A stretch of 46,444 nucleotides of DNA from positions 1-46,444 of IMG/VR virus record IMGVR_UViG_3300042316_000197; one strand, written 5' to 3'. Within the stretch, counting starts at the first letter, position 1, and each line of letters starts with the position of its first letter. The notes under the pieces were generated by a model, which made no database searches, had not been told where the DNA came from, and worked only from the letters and a program-made list of their open reading frames with translations. Of the stretch, positions 16,035-23,849 are shown one piece after another. The position numbers and the translations under genes are program-made. This stretch comes from a virus.

Positions 16035-16432
16035 AATCTTGATTTTACAAGTTCAAATAATTTTTCGTGAGATGTTGAGCCAAAAAAATTATGTCCTACA
16101 AGACCTCTTACATCATTAAAACATAAACAAGGTTTATACTGTATTATAAAATCTCTTGCTCCTTCTTTACTACTAAAGTGTTTTTTAATATCTGTATCTA
16201 CTCTAATATCAGGTATCTTAATTGGCTCCCAAGCATTATGAAAAGGCATATCAGTTAAAGAAACCATATAGCAAGTATCTTCAACCTCCTCCCAAAACTC
16301 AGAATAGTCCTCTACGCTATGTCTAAAAATAAGATAACTATTAGCCATATAAATTTTATCGTCTCTTTTTTCAACTTCTGTTCCTAATATAGGACCGCCC
16401 GGATACTCTTTTATTAATTTAAACTTTTTCAT
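16031..16432 (-). CDS. Conserved phage protein of unknown function
   Basis: A 133-aa protein with the N-terminal pattern KLIKEYPGGPILGTEVEKRD and a later SEFWEEVE. A 'KLiKEYPGsP.lGt' start followed by 'p.FWe.v' is a phrase I recall in several Bacteroidota phage hypothetical proteins. No catalytic motif is visible. Confidence 0.55.
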   Translation of the reverse strand: MKKFKLIKEYPGGPILGTEVEKRDDKIYMANSYLIFRHSVEDYSEFWEEVEDTCYMVSLTDMPFHNAWEPIKIPDIRVDTDIKKHFSSKEGARDFIIQYKPCLCFNDVRGLVGHNFFGSTSHEKLFELVKSRL

Positions 16433-16443
16433 AATTTTTCTAT

Positions 16444-16632
16444 TTATTGTTTAACTTCTTGCCAATATGATGGATAAAGGATATTTGAATTTAATCTATC
16501 ATTTATTAACTCATCAACTGCTATTAATGCACATTGTTTTGCCCGTTTATAACTCATTGATGATTCCCATTTGTTTCTAGTTCTTTGGATAAAACTATCC
16601 ATTAAATCTAATGCTTTTTCTTTTGGTGTCAT
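16444..16632 (-). CDS. Hypothetical helical protein
   Basis: A 62-aa helical protein starting MTPKEKALDLMDSFIQRT, with conserved-looking CALIAVDELI. Proteins with 'kekA..L.d.f......A..CA.iaVdEil' are common in phages of this host group; function unknown. Confidence 0.6.
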   Translation of the reverse strand: MTPKEKALDLMDSFIQRTRNKWESSMSYKRAKQCALIAVDELINDRLNSNILYPSYWQEVKQ

Positions 16633-16697
16633 AGTGTGTATGCTAAAATTAGTGTTATTATTGCGAAGTATATTACATTGAGTAATATGTTAAACAA
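16629..16697 (-). CDS. Possible tiny membrane peptide
   Basis: A 22-codon frame beginning at a TTG (16697) encodes a single hydrophobic span (FNILLNVIYFAIITLILAYTL) and its TGA overlaps the next ATG as ATGA, the coupling style of this block. There is no ATG start, and a perfect 7-bp hairpin (16670-16688) lies in the same bases, so it may instead be non-coding. Compare the other tiny membrane proteins at 24196, 25363, 31510 and 21870. Confidence 0.3.
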   Translation of the reverse strand: MFNILLNVIYFAIITLILAYTL

Positions 16698-16705
16698 TTA
16701 TCTCT

Positions 16706-16918
16706 TCATAGTGTTCTGATTATTTCTTTTGAACGTGAGTCGAACTTCTTATGCGGCATTAACTTCTTTGTGTTACATACAACCACATCAAATGACCTCT
16801 TGGTGTAATGGTCAAACCTGCCCCAATTATCTAATACATACTTGCGTATATTAATTCCTTCTTCCACTTCTAAGCTATCTAATAGATGATGAAGTCTCTG
16901 TACTTTTGTTACTTTCAT
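16706..16918 (-). CDS. Hypothetical basic protein
   Basis: A 70-aa basic protein (MKVTKVQRLHHLLDSLEV...). No recognised family. Its ATG overlaps the TGA of the 52-aa gene upstream. Confidence 0.5.
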   Translation of the reverse strand: MKVTKVQRLHHLLDSLEVEEGINIRKYVLDNWGRFDHYTKRSFDVVVCNTKKLMPHKKFDSRSKEIIRTL

Positions 16919-17073
16919 ATTCTTTTACGTTTTGGTTTTTCTAATCTTAAATTTGAAATACAAACCTCATAGCGTTCCTTGAAATCAGGATGCTGTAAGG
17001 TCATATCAATATCATTCATAAACCTGATGATGTACTCATCTTTGCTCTCGCTTTTCTGTCTGTATAATATCAT
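16915..17073 (-). CDS. Hypothetical small protein
   Basis: A 52-aa basic protein (MILYRQKSESKDEYIIRF...) ending in LEKPKRKRI. Supported by ATGA overlaps at both ends with neighbouring frames. Function unknown. Confidence 0.5.
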   Translation of the reverse strand: MILYRQKSESKDEYIIRFMNDIDMTLQHPDFKERYEVCISNLRLEKPKRKRI

Positions 17074-17192
17074 TCTATTATTTTTAAAATTTTACGATAT
17101 AATTCATTAACTCTCTCTGAATTGACTCCTCTTTTGTAGTAGAAGTCCATTACTTTTTTAATTCTTGTAATTGGTTTAAAATATCTTGACAT
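17070..17192 (-). CDS. Hypothetical small protein
   Basis: A 40-aa basic, helical protein (MSRYFKPITRIKKVMDFYY...). It overlaps the downstream gene by 4 bases and starts 2 bases after the upstream stop. Function unknown. Confidence 0.5.
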   Translation of the reverse strand: MSRYFKPITRIKKVMDFYYKRGVNSERVNELYRKILKIIE

Positions 17193-17194
17193 AA

Positions 17195-17371
17195 TTAAAT
17201 TAATTTTAGTTGACTAATATCTAATGTTTTCCAATATTCTTTTTGCTTTCTTACTTTGAATAATGTTTTGTTCAGTTCTTTGCGTTGTAATAATAACTCA
17301 TCTTCTCTGTCTCTGAAGATATTAATGTTTTTTAGAACTTCTTTTTGACTGTAAATTTTAGGTTCTTCCAT
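17195..17371 (-). CDS. Hypothetical coiled-coil protein
   Basis: A 58-aa charged helical protein (MEEPKIYSQKEVLKNINIF...) directly after the primase-helicase gene, separated by one base. Its size and place suggest a small partner of the replication protein, but nothing in the sequence shows it. Confidence 0.5.
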   Translation of the reverse strand: MEEPKIYSQKEVLKNINIFRDREDELLLQRKELNKTLFKVRKQKEYWKTLDISQLKLI

Positions 17372-17372
17372 A

Positions 17373-19802
17373 TCATTCTTTATTTAATTGAATTTGTGTT
17401 TCGTTATCTGCTCTCTTCTTAATAATTATCCATCTACCCAAGTGGTCTCGGTCCTCTTCAGGCATTAGTCCTTCTTTGTATATAGCATAAGCTATCAGCC
17501 ATTTGTAGAACTTTGTCCTACTAATTGTCATCTTACCTCTTGAACCGTAGTCAGGATACTCATCGACAAACGTATGGTACAACTCGTTCTTATATAGTCT
17601 AACATTTGTAGGAAGCGCAGTACTCTTGTCATTGTTATCTACCAATCCAACCCACTCAATAAACTCGTGGCAAGTCTCTGCTGATAACTGTCTAATCTTT
17701 AAGTTTACAAACTTAGACTTAACTAATCCGTAAGTAAGATAGTAACTCAAACACCCAATCATATAGTTATCAAACTCACACCAATCATCATCATTCCAAT
17801 CTCCAAACATCATCTTTCCAAAATCGTCTCTTGGCGTGAAATCTAATGTGTAATACTGATGTAGTTCTAATTCCCATTTTCGTCTCGCAAATGAGTTCCC
17901 TGCACCTTTGATTGCGTAGTTAGTTGTTATTGCAACTTTTGGAGATTTGTTGAATGGTATCTTGATAGCGTCTTTATTCTTCTTCTCTAATGTCAACCCC
18001 TCAGTAATCACACTGAACAGTCTCTCAAAATCAAAATGTTTCTTGACATCATCAAAGCAAAGTATCTGCGTATCTGCCGATACCAACTGATAAGGAAATG
18101 ACTTCTCAAAGTTGAATGACTTACCATCAATTACTACGAGCTTCTTCATATTACTTAGAGCGTTCATAACCAATCCCTTTCCCGTACCGCCTTCAGGGTT
18201 ATCACTAATGACCTCATCGTTAAGTATCACAGCAGGACAGAAAGATAAGTTCTTATATCCGTGTTGAAGGAATCCTATCGTACTCTCCATTGTTTTTATC
18301 CTGTTCTCATCATTGCCATTTATGTTCGATATAAACTGTTTGAAATCACATTTACCTGTAACAGGACAAAGACTAAAGTTCCTATCAATCACGTGGTCTT
18401 TCCATACATATCCACCTAAGTCTAAGTAGTCAATAATCAAGATACCATCTTTAGTAATCTTTACAGCACAGTTTTTATAATACAAGTACGCTGAGTCTTT
18501 CTTATCTGCGATAAAGTATATGTCAATCGTTGATAGCATTGATAAGAAGTCGTCTTTAAAGTATCTCGTATTGTCTGCGAAGTAATTGTATATACTGTAA
18601 TCATCTAACTCTAACAAATGTGTAAGAACAAAATCCTTAATCTCTTTCTCTGATGTATGGTCAATAAGATTGTTAGTAACCTTTACAAATACATAATTCC
18701 TACTACCTTCAGGACAGAACTTATAGAAGCCTGAGTCCTCAAGGAATTGCTTGAATAGTATGTGCTCTATTTTTATAACTCCTTTATCGTTCTTTGTCCA
18801 AAATGTCATTTTAGAATTTTCATCCTCAACTTTATTTAGCACAGCATCGATAGTATCGCTATCCAAATTGGAGTCTTGCAGTTGGTAGCGAATTTCCTTT
18901 TTTGATACACCTCGTCTTAGCTTTGCACGTATCTGATTGATACGCTCCTCATCTTCATAATACTTAGTGCCGAAGTTAGCAGTATGTTTATAAGCTGAAT
19001 CAATTGTAATAGCTATCTCTGAAATTGAGAAGTCAGCAGTAGCAAATTGATTTAAGATATAAGCTGCAAGACTTTTGTTAACACCAAAATCATTGAAAGC
19101 CATAGCTAAAATATATGCATTGTGGTTTCTCTGACCTTCCTGCATAGGATATTTCTTCTCCCACCACTTAACCAATATCTCAACAATCTTATTCTCATCT
19201 GAGATTGGTATCGTTGCTTGGTCTCTAACTCTATTTACTTCAACGTATTCGGGTTCTTCAATTATATCCCAAACAGAGGAGTTCTCATTAACGTGAATTA
19301 AAGGGTCATAAGACTCGTAGCATACTCGACTAAGGTTTTTACTTGTTTTGTCGAAATAAGGGCTATTAAAATGCTTTTCTAAGCTATTGAAGTAGTTTGT
19401 ATGATTGTCTGCGTCAGCAGGAATCTTAACCAATACTTTTAAACCATTACCTGAAGGAGATATGAATACTGAAAATACATATTTGTTTTTCGATATAGTC
19501 TCTTTGTCTTGCAATAACTCTTTTTGTTTTGAATACCCATCAAAATCCAAACATACAAGTCCTGAGTGTTGGTCCAATGCGTTATCTAATCTTTTATTGA
19601 ACGTACCGCTGAAACAAATAGCGGGTAGTAATTTCTTAATCTCATTACGTTCTGATTTATTCTTTTCTTTTCTGATGCGTTGGACAATGTCTTTGGTAGC
19701 ACCTGTACCGTCTTTGATTCTCTCAAGTATTATATTAACATCCCTGAAGAACGGAGTGTCCGTATCTCGTATGTTTTGGAAGATTGTTACTGTGTGCGTC
19801 AT
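17373..19802 (-). CDS. Primase-helicase (VirE/BT4734-like N-terminus, SF3 helicase)
   Basis: An 809-aa replication protein. The N-terminal third has LVCLDFDGYSK (about 82-92) and FSVFISPSGNGLKVLVKI (about 109-126), which match the BT4734/VirE N-terminal and primase-like domains of Bacteroidota elements (acidic metal-binding residues and a G-N-G-L-K loop). The middle, with NHNAYILAMAFNDFGV, resembles the primase C-terminal helical domain. The C-terminal half is an SF3-type helicase: Walker A NPEGGTGKGL (about 530), Walker B ILCFDDVKK (about 575), and the sensor-like KVAITTNYAIKGAG. It likely makes primers and unwinds DNA at the phage origin. CGACAT-type repeats lie directly before its start. 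Confidence 0.85.
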   Translation of the reverse strand: MTHTVTIFQNIRDTDTPFFRDVNIILERIKDGTGATKDIVQRIRKEKNKSERNEIKKLLPAICFSGTFNKRLDNALDQHSGLVCLDFDGYSKQKELLQDKETISKNKYVFSVFISPSGNGLKVLVKIPADADNHTNYFNSLEKHFNSPYFDKTSKNLSRVCYESYDPLIHVNENSSVWDIIEEPEYVEVNRVRDQATIPISDENKIVEILVKWWEKKYPMQEGQRNHNAYILAMAFNDFGVNKSLAAYILNQFATADFSISEIAITIDSAYKHTANFGTKYYEDEERINQIRAKLRRGVSKKEIRYQLQDSNLDSDTIDAVLNKVEDENSKMTFWTKNDKGVIKIEHILFKQFLEDSGFYKFCPEGSRNYVFVKVTNNLIDHTSEKEIKDFVLTHLLELDDYSIYNYFADNTRYFKDDFLSMLSTIDIYFIADKKDSAYLYYKNCAVKITKDGILIIDYLDLGGYVWKDHVIDRNFSLCPVTGKCDFKQFISNINGNDENRIKTMESTIGFLQHGYKNLSFCPAVILNDEVISDNPEGGTGKGLVMNALSNMKKLVVIDGKSFNFEKSFPYQLVSADTQILCFDDVKKHFDFERLFSVITEGLTLEKKNKDAIKIPFNKSPKVAITTNYAIKGAGNSFARRKWELELHQYYTLDFTPRDDFGKMMFGDWNDDDWCEFDNYMIGCLSYYLTYGLVKSKFVNLKIRQLSAETCHEFIEWVGLVDNNDKSTALPTNVRLYKNELYHTFVDEYPDYGSRGKMTISRTKFYKWLIAYAIYKEGLMPEEDRDHLGRWIIIKKRADNETQIQLNKE

Positions 19803-19973
19803 CTCGTGTCGATTTTATGTCGTTTTTTGTTTCTTAACTTATTGATAATCAGTACTACTGTCTTTTATGTCAATTATTTTCTCTTTTTCTATTTTAAAAA
19901 AAAATAATATATATATATTTATATAGAGTAGTAGTAGGGAAAATTTATTGTCATTTGCGGTATGGACTGTCGG
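19803..19973 (-). promoter_or_regulatory. Control region upstream of primase-helicase
   Basis: A 170-base gap with no gene. Read on the minus strand, it holds AACGACATAAAATCGACAC within 25 bases of the start codon and ATTGACATAAAAGACAG about 40 bases further upstream, both like the CGACATAAA units of the iteron array at 34401-34470. Upstream are an A/T-rich run with alternating TA and a GTAGTAGTAG-like stretch. A regulator shared with the chaperonin operon is possible (inference). Confidence 0.45.
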
Positions 19974-20002
19974 TAAAAAAAGAGGAACTGTTACATTCCT
20001 CT
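19974..20002 (-). terminator. Rho-independent terminator after HNH gene
   Basis: On the minus strand a 6-bp stem (GAGGAA with TTCCTC, 8-base loop) is followed by a run of seven T. It lies between the stop of the HNH gene (20027) and the control region of the primase-helicase, so it separates two transcripts. Confidence 0.75.
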
Positions 20003-20026
20003 CTTAACTACTTAGTAATTAGTAAG

Positions 20027-20554
20027 TTAAATATTTAATATTTTATTAATAAAAGAAATATGTTTTTCTTTAGTGTCTAATAAAACGTCGTTTATATCTC
20101 TGTACATAAATGTTAATTCGTCATATTTCATAAACCTATGTATTTTAGCGTGGTCTTTATGTGTTAATTCTATTACGTCTTTTGCAAATTCAATATTATA
20201 ATTCCAATGATGTAAATGGTTTCCTTTTGTTTCACAGGATAAATATTGAGAAAGATTTTTTGCTTTAAGTTTTTCAGGATATTTTAATAAATATTTTTGA
20301 ATTATTCTTTTCTTATCATCATAAGAAGGCTTATGTTTTTCTTTATATTCTAATCTATGGTATTTATCTCTACACCTTTCTCTTTCTTTCTCAAGTCCTT
20401 CGGGTGTTGAAACTTTTTCAAGATGCTTTATTAAAGAATCTTTTTTTGTACAAGTCTTACATTTACCTAAATATCCATCCGCCATTTGCTTATGAGCGTA
20501 AAATTCAGACGTTAATTTTTCTTTACTGCATTTAAAACATACCTTCGTTGTCAT
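20027..20554 (-). CDS. HNH endonuclease with N-terminal zinc ribbon
   Basis: A 175-aa protein. N-terminus: CFKCSKEK ... CKTCTKK, two CxxC pairs. C-terminal part: [18 protein letters not shown] followed by [11 protein letters not shown], a His-rich HNH nuclease core. It has its own promoter-like TACCTTTG upstream and a strong terminator downstream, so it is a separate transcription unit, typical of a free-standing homing-type endonuclease inserted between genes. Confidence 0.75.
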   Translation of the reverse strand: MTTKVCFKCSKEKLTSEFYAHKQMADGYLGKCKTCTKKDSLIKHLEKVSTPEGLEKERERCRDKYHRLEYKEKHKPSYDDKKRIIQKYLLKYPEKLKAKNLSQYLSCETKGNHLHHWNYNIEFAKDVIELTHKDHAKIHRFMKYDELTFMYRDINDVLLDTKEKHISFINKILNI

Positions 20555-20576
20555 AATTATTTTTTAAAGTTCACAA

Positions 20577-20584
20577 CAAAGGTA
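20577..20584 (-). promoter_or_regulatory. Bacteroidota-type -7 element (TACCTTTG)
   Basis: TACCTTTG on the minus strand fits TAnnTTTG and lies 22 bases before the ATG of the HNH gene. Together with the terminator at 19974-20002 it suggests an independent unit. No good -33 TTG element was found. Confidence 0.4.
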
Positions 20585-20595
20585 GTGTTTAAAAT

Positions 20596-20615
20596 GGTAA
20601 TAAAAAAATATTACC
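20596..20615 (-). terminator. Possible hairpin terminator after SSB-like gene
   Basis: GGTAATA and TATTACC pair over a 6-base homopolymer loop (T on the minus strand), followed by ATTTT. It lies just past the stop of the SSB-like gene. The tail is weak, so termination is uncertain. Confidence 0.3.
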
Positions 20616-20623
20616 TTACCTTT

Positions 20624-20950
20624 TTAAAAGGGTAAATCTTGGTCGTCTTCTTCCTCTTCCTCTTGAACAGTTGGTTGTTGTTTAGTTTCTGCCTTTTTGT
20701 TGTAATTATCGACAGCACTTTCTTTAGGAGAACTATCATTCGCTTGAAAAGTATCCAAGTCCATATAGTAATTCCCACTACGAGCAGTCTTTACGTTTAG
20801 GTTTACCCATCCGCTTTTCTCGTGTTTCTTCATAAATGCAATTGCATCTTCTACTTTAATTGATAATCGACCCACTACGAAGTCGGGTGCTTTTTCGTTT
20901 CTCTTGAATACGAATCCATCTGCAAAAATCTTTTCTTGGTCTTGTGCCAT
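20624..20950 (-). CDS. SSB-like single-stranded DNA-binding protein
   Basis: A 108-aa protein: a small beta-rich body (GFVFKRNEKAPDFVVGRLSI, then GWVNLNVKTARSGNYYMDLD) with aromatic residues suited to stacking on bases, then a disordered linker and a very acidic tail ending EEEDDQDLPF. An acidic tail ending in D-x-PF-like residues is the hallmark of bacterial and phage SSBs, where it binds partner proteins. It lies beside the recombination pair and the replication genes. A predicted RNA pseudoknot sits 20 bases before its start (20971-21024). Confidence 0.75.
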   Translation of the reverse strand: MAQDQEKIFADGFVFKRNEKAPDFVVGRLSIKVEDAIAFMKKHEKSGWVNLNVKTARSGNYYMDLDTFQANDSSPKESAVDNYNKKAETKQQPTVQEEEEEDDQDLPF

Positions 20951-20970
20951 TGTAATAATTTATTTAGTTT

Positions 20971-21024
20971 ATCTCAGTCTATTTGAACCAAGCATAACTC
21001 CCTGAGATTAAAGCTATGCTTGGT
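20971..21024 (-). promoter_or_regulatory. Predicted H-type RNA pseudoknot in SSB-like gene leader
   Basis: In minus-strand order the leader has ACCAAGCATA, 6 bases, ATCTCAG, 5 bases, TATGCTTGGT, 9 bases, CTGAGAT. The first and third pair perfectly over 10 bp, the second and fourth over 7 bp, and the pairs interleave, which defines an H-type pseudoknot. A U/A-rich unstructured 20 bases leads to the start codon. T4 gene 32 (an SSB) controls its own translation through a leader pseudoknot next to an A/U-rich stretch; the same design here is inferred. It could instead end transcription of the SPFH gene, but no T-run follows. Confidence 0.6.
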
Positions 21025-21030
21025 GTATTA

Positions 21031-21873
21031 TTATTTATTTAAAAGAATACCTGATGCTGTTCCAAATACATTATTAGAACCATAAGGAGACTTACCTTTA
21101 TTTGCCCATACTCTTTCTGTCTCTGCTCTGTATAACTCAAGTAATTTAGGTTGCGATAAGATTTCTTTTGTTTTGGCATCGTATTGTGCTGCCTCGTAGT
21201 TACCTTTAGCTAATGCTACTTTCTTCAATGCTGTCTGCTCTGCCTGTTTAGTTTGAGAGATGATTGTTGCTGTTTCTTGCAACACGGCAATCTTTCTTTC
21301 AATAGCTTTCTTGTATGATGATGGTAATGCCATCTTTAAAATTGCAATATTATTAAGTGTAAAACCTTCTTTCTCTAATGATAAAGTTAATGTCTTTGTT
21401 ACATTTGCTTCATACACGTTTCTATGTTGTAATAAACTATCTGATGCAAAATTAACAGCGTTATCTAAAAGTTCTTTTCTAACAATTGTTCTTACTCTTG
21501 TATCTATTAAATCATTCATATCAACTCTATACTTGATAAACAACTCTGACGCTCTTGCTCTTTGAAGTTGTAAGTTTACAGATACATCAAGTCCGAATGT
21601 AGCCCCATCTGATGAGGTTACGTCAATATGTTCATCTGTTTCTGAACCCTCTTGATTGTCTGCGGTCCAAACTTTATGTTGAACTGATGTTGGATACATA
21701 AATACATCCTGTGTTGGTGGGAAGTAGAATATAAATCCTGATTCCATTTGGATATTTGGAACTCCTTTGTCGTTACCTATTTGGTCAACTACTAATGCCA
21801 CTTCTGATGAGTCGGCTGTTGTGCAAGATGCTACTGAAATTGCTACTAAAAATGCTAATGCTAATTTTTTCAT
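21031..21873 (-). CDS. SPFH (prohibitin/band 7) lipoprotein
   Basis: A 280-aa protein with a lipoprotein signal peptide (MKKLALAFLVAISVASC, lipobox VASC with C17) and an SPFH-type domain after it: VDVTSSDG-like strand with FGLDVSVNLQL (about 90-105), VRTIVRKELLDNAVNFASDSLL (about 127-150), and the Ala/Glu/Lys-rich coiled-coil tail (about 190-255). Band 7 proteins form large rings at membranes. A signal for lipid attachment means it is exported to the inner or outer membrane. Its place in an early block next to a two-span membrane protein suggests a membrane-acting role, maybe exclusion of other phages or protection from proteases (inference). Confidence 0.8.
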   Translation of the reverse strand: MKKLALAFLVAISVASCTTADSSEVALVVDQIGNDKGVPNIQMESGFIFYFPPTQDVFMYPTSVQHKVWTADNQEGSETDEHIDVTSSDGATFGLDVSVNLQLQRARASELFIKYRVDMNDLIDTRVRTIVRKELLDNAVNFASDSLLQHRNVYEANVTKTLTLSLEKEGFTLNNIAILKMALPSSYKKAIERKIAVLQETATIISQTKQAEQTALKKVALAKGNYEAAQYDAKTKEILSQPKLLELYRAETERVWANKGKSPYGSNNVFGTASGILLNK

Positions 21874-22046
21874 TTTGATTTAATTTGAGTGAATAATTTT
21901 GTTTTGATTATTAAATATCCCAATAAGAATATTCCGATTATAGCGAAAATATTCGCAATAGTATTGCCTTTATTCAACAAGAATAATAGTTTCATAAAGG
22001 CTAATACTGATAGAAACGTAAGTACTACGCTGATTAAATATTTCAT
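21870..22046 (-). CDS. Small membrane protein (two spans)
   Basis: A 58-aa protein with two hydrophobic segments (about 3-24 and 29-49) and a lysine-rich end. Its TGA overlaps the ATG of the SPFH gene, so the two are probably co-translated and may act together at the membrane. A longer plus-strand frame over the same bases is a shadow. Confidence 0.65.
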   Translation of the reverse strand: MKYLISVVLTFLSVLAFMKLLFLLNKGNTIANIFAIIGIFLLGYLIIKTKLFTQIKSK

Positions 22047-22051
22047 ATCTC

Positions 22052-22798
22052 TTAATATAAAAATTCATCAATGTAATAATTGTCAATGTCGTCTGAAGGA
22101 TTGGCTGAGAAGTATCTCTGATACATATCAATAGCTCGTGCTACTTTTTCCTCGCCACCTTTTACAAATTCCTCAGTTGGTTTAAATACCGCAAGGATAC
22201 CTGTTACCTTGTCGATAACGTAGAACACTAAAGGCTTACCGAATAGTTTTTGGTATATGTAGCACTGTGAATCGTAATTATATTTCTTAGCGTTCCACTT
22301 GAACTTTTGTATATCACTCGTGGTCTTCAAGTCAATCACACATTCGTTAGTAACGATGTCTGCTTTACCTTTCCACATCATACCTTGAATCTCTCCAACA
22401 GCAGGAACCTCAAACTGATTACCGTCTTTATATATCTCCTCAAAAAATGCGATATTACCGTTGATAATCTTTACAAGACCCTTGACTTCATCTATTTCCT
22501 TTTTAAGCAAACAGAACGGTAATTTGTTAGCTATGCAGAACTCTTTGTATTCCTTAGTAGTTCGAGTACTTACATCAACAAACAATACATCTTTAATCTT
22601 CTCACGTTCTAAGATAGATTGATGAAAGTATCTGCCTTCAGCAAACGCTTTATTATCTTCACGTGGCTTACCGAACTCTTTCGGGTTCTCTAATAATGTT
22701 CCGATGTCTGAGTTGGATAAATAATTCTTTCCGATACCTGAGTAATACTCAGTATCGTTTCTTAATAAATCAAGTATCTGTTCGTTTACTACTGCCAT
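22052..22798 (-). CDS. RecB-type PD-(D/E)XK exonuclease (recombination partner)
   Basis: A 248-aa protein with the λ-exonuclease/RecE-like core: FAEGRYFHQSILE (helix with H), GMMWKGKADIVTNECVIDLKTTSD with catalytic D...D-x-K (about 130-152), and YNYDSQCYIYQKLF (QxxxY motif, about 165-178). It resembles phage exodeoxyribonuclease VIII-type nucleases that make 3' single-strand tails. It is directly coupled (TAATG overlap) to the annealing protein gene, the normal arrangement for a phage recombination pair. Confidence 0.8.
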   Translation of the reverse strand: MAVVNEQILDLLRNDTEYYSGIGKNYLSNSDIGTLLENPKEFGKPREDNKAFAEGRYFHQSILEREKIKDVLFVDVSTRTTKEYKEFCIANKLPFCLLKKEIDEVKGLVKIINGNIAFFEEIYKDGNQFEVPAVGEIQGMMWKGKADIVTNECVIDLKTTSDIQKFKWNAKKYNYDSQCYIYQKLFGKPLVFYVIDKVTGILAVFKPTEEFVKGGEEKVARAIDMYQRYFSANPSDDIDNYYIDEFLY

Positions 22799-23469
22799 TA
22801 TGCTGTTGTTTTTATGATGATTGCTATTTCTTTCTTAAGAGCAGGACTGATTTTGTATTTACGATTTAACTGCGTTCCGATTTTCTCCATACCTAACTCT
22901 TTATTAGCTGTAACGTATTTAACTACATTAATCCAATTGTCGGTATCTTTAATAAGTTGAGGTAATTCAGTAGCTTCTTCTTTCTTTAGATTGGCTGCTG
23001 CAACAGGAGCTGTAGGTTCAGTTGGCGTATCAGGCAAGTCTTCTCCTGCATAGATATAAATACCCATACCAAACATAGCAAGGTTCTTAACCAAGCATCT
23101 CATTAATGTTTTGTTGATGTCAAACATTGTAGCGGCTTCTACTGACTTCTCTGCGTATCTTGTAGTGTAGCTATATGGCGTAGCTTTCATAGCTTTGTTG
23201 GCGCCATCCATAACAGGTAGCCACATTCCTAAAGTTTCTTCATCTATAGTGACTTCAGTGACCACCATATATCCAAGATTCTCATCGTAGAAATAAGGCT
23301 TCCCTGTACTTGGGTCTGTTACCACTACGTACTTTGCATCAGGACAAGCCTTCTTAGCTTCTGACCACGCCCACGCCCAACTTAAATAAGTTAATCCGCT
23401 TTTCTTTTCTACCTTTGCGTTCACATTGATAGCTGACAATTTCTCGAATGTCGATTGTTTTAATTCCAT
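22798..23469 (-). CDS. Single-strand annealing protein (DUF1071/Sak-like)
   Basis: A 223-aa protein. Residues about 10-75 read SAINVNAKVEKKSGLTYLSW...WSEAKKACPDAKY and about 88-150 VVTEVTIDEETLGMWLPVMD...NKTLMRCLVKNLAMFGMG, the typical DUF1071 pattern of phage annealing proteins related to Erf/RecT functions. The last 70 residues are a variable tail. With the exonuclease downstream it would anneal complementary strands during recombination-dependent replication. The ATG is preceded by an ATCAAATCAAATCAAATG leader. Confidence 0.85.
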   Translation of the reverse strand: MELKQSTFEKLSAINVNAKVEKKSGLTYLSWAWAWSEAKKACPDAKYVVVTDPSTGKPYFYDENLGYMVVTEVTIDEETLGMWLPVMDGANKAMKATPYSYTTRYAEKSVEAATMFDINKTLMRCLVKNLAMFGMGIYIYAGEDLPDTPTEPTAPVAAANLKKEEATELPQLIKDTDNWINVVKYVTANKELGMEKIGTQLNRKYKISPALKKEIAIIIKTTA

Positions 23470-23487
23470 TTGATTTGATTTGATTAA

Positions 23488-23790
23488 TTATATAAAAACT
23501 GCTTTCTCTATGTCGTTGATAATGATTTTGTAATCTCTATCTTCTTCAAGTTTAATCTCAACGTTTTTTACTCCGTTAGCAATTGAATTATTGAATATAG
23601 AAACGCCATTATTCTCCATAAATCTTTGTATGATAATAGACTTGATTTGTCTTTTATGGCACAGGTAGTAAACTAACTGTCTTGCATCTACTATGTGCCT
23701 TTGTTTTGACTTTGAGAAAAAGGTTTCTCTGTCCATATTGAATAGGTCTAATACCTTTCCAACGTATTGATTGAATACATCTTCTTTCAT
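23488..23790 (-). CDS. Second DnaA domain IV-like protein
   Basis: A 100-aa protein. Residues about 23-72 (SKSKQRHIVDARQLVYYLC, KSIIIQRFMENNGVSIFNNS) resemble the helix-turn-helix of DnaA domain IV, though the RDHST signature is replaced by NNGVSIFNN. The open frame extends upstream to 23856, but a TATCTTTG promoter element lies in that extension, so the ATG at 23790 with its ATCAAATCAAATG leader is chosen. Likely sequence-specific DNA binding. Confidence 0.6.
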   Translation of the reverse strand: MKEDVFNQYVGKVLDLFNMDRETFFSKSKQRHIVDARQLVYYLCHKRQIKSIIIQRFMENNGVSIFNNSIANGVKNVEIKLEEDRDYKIIINDIEKAVFI

Positions 23791-23812
23791 TTGATTTGAT
23801 TTAATTAAAGTA

Positions 23813-23820
23813 CAAAGATA
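23813..23820 (-). promoter_or_regulatory. Bacteroidota-type -7 element (TATCTTTG)
   Basis: TATCTTTG on the minus strand, 22 bases before the chosen ATG at 23790, with a TTTG at 23843-23846 in roughly the -33 position (about 22 bases away). It would drive the recombination and SSB genes downstream. This is one of the better promoter matches in the window. Confidence 0.55.
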
Positions 23821-23849
23821 CAAAAAAAATTCATATCCCATACAAATTT

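Noticed and set aside
21889-22134. 81-aa plus-strand open frame with membrane-like start
   Set aside because: The minus-strand 58-aa membrane protein with overlap coupling explains the same bases.
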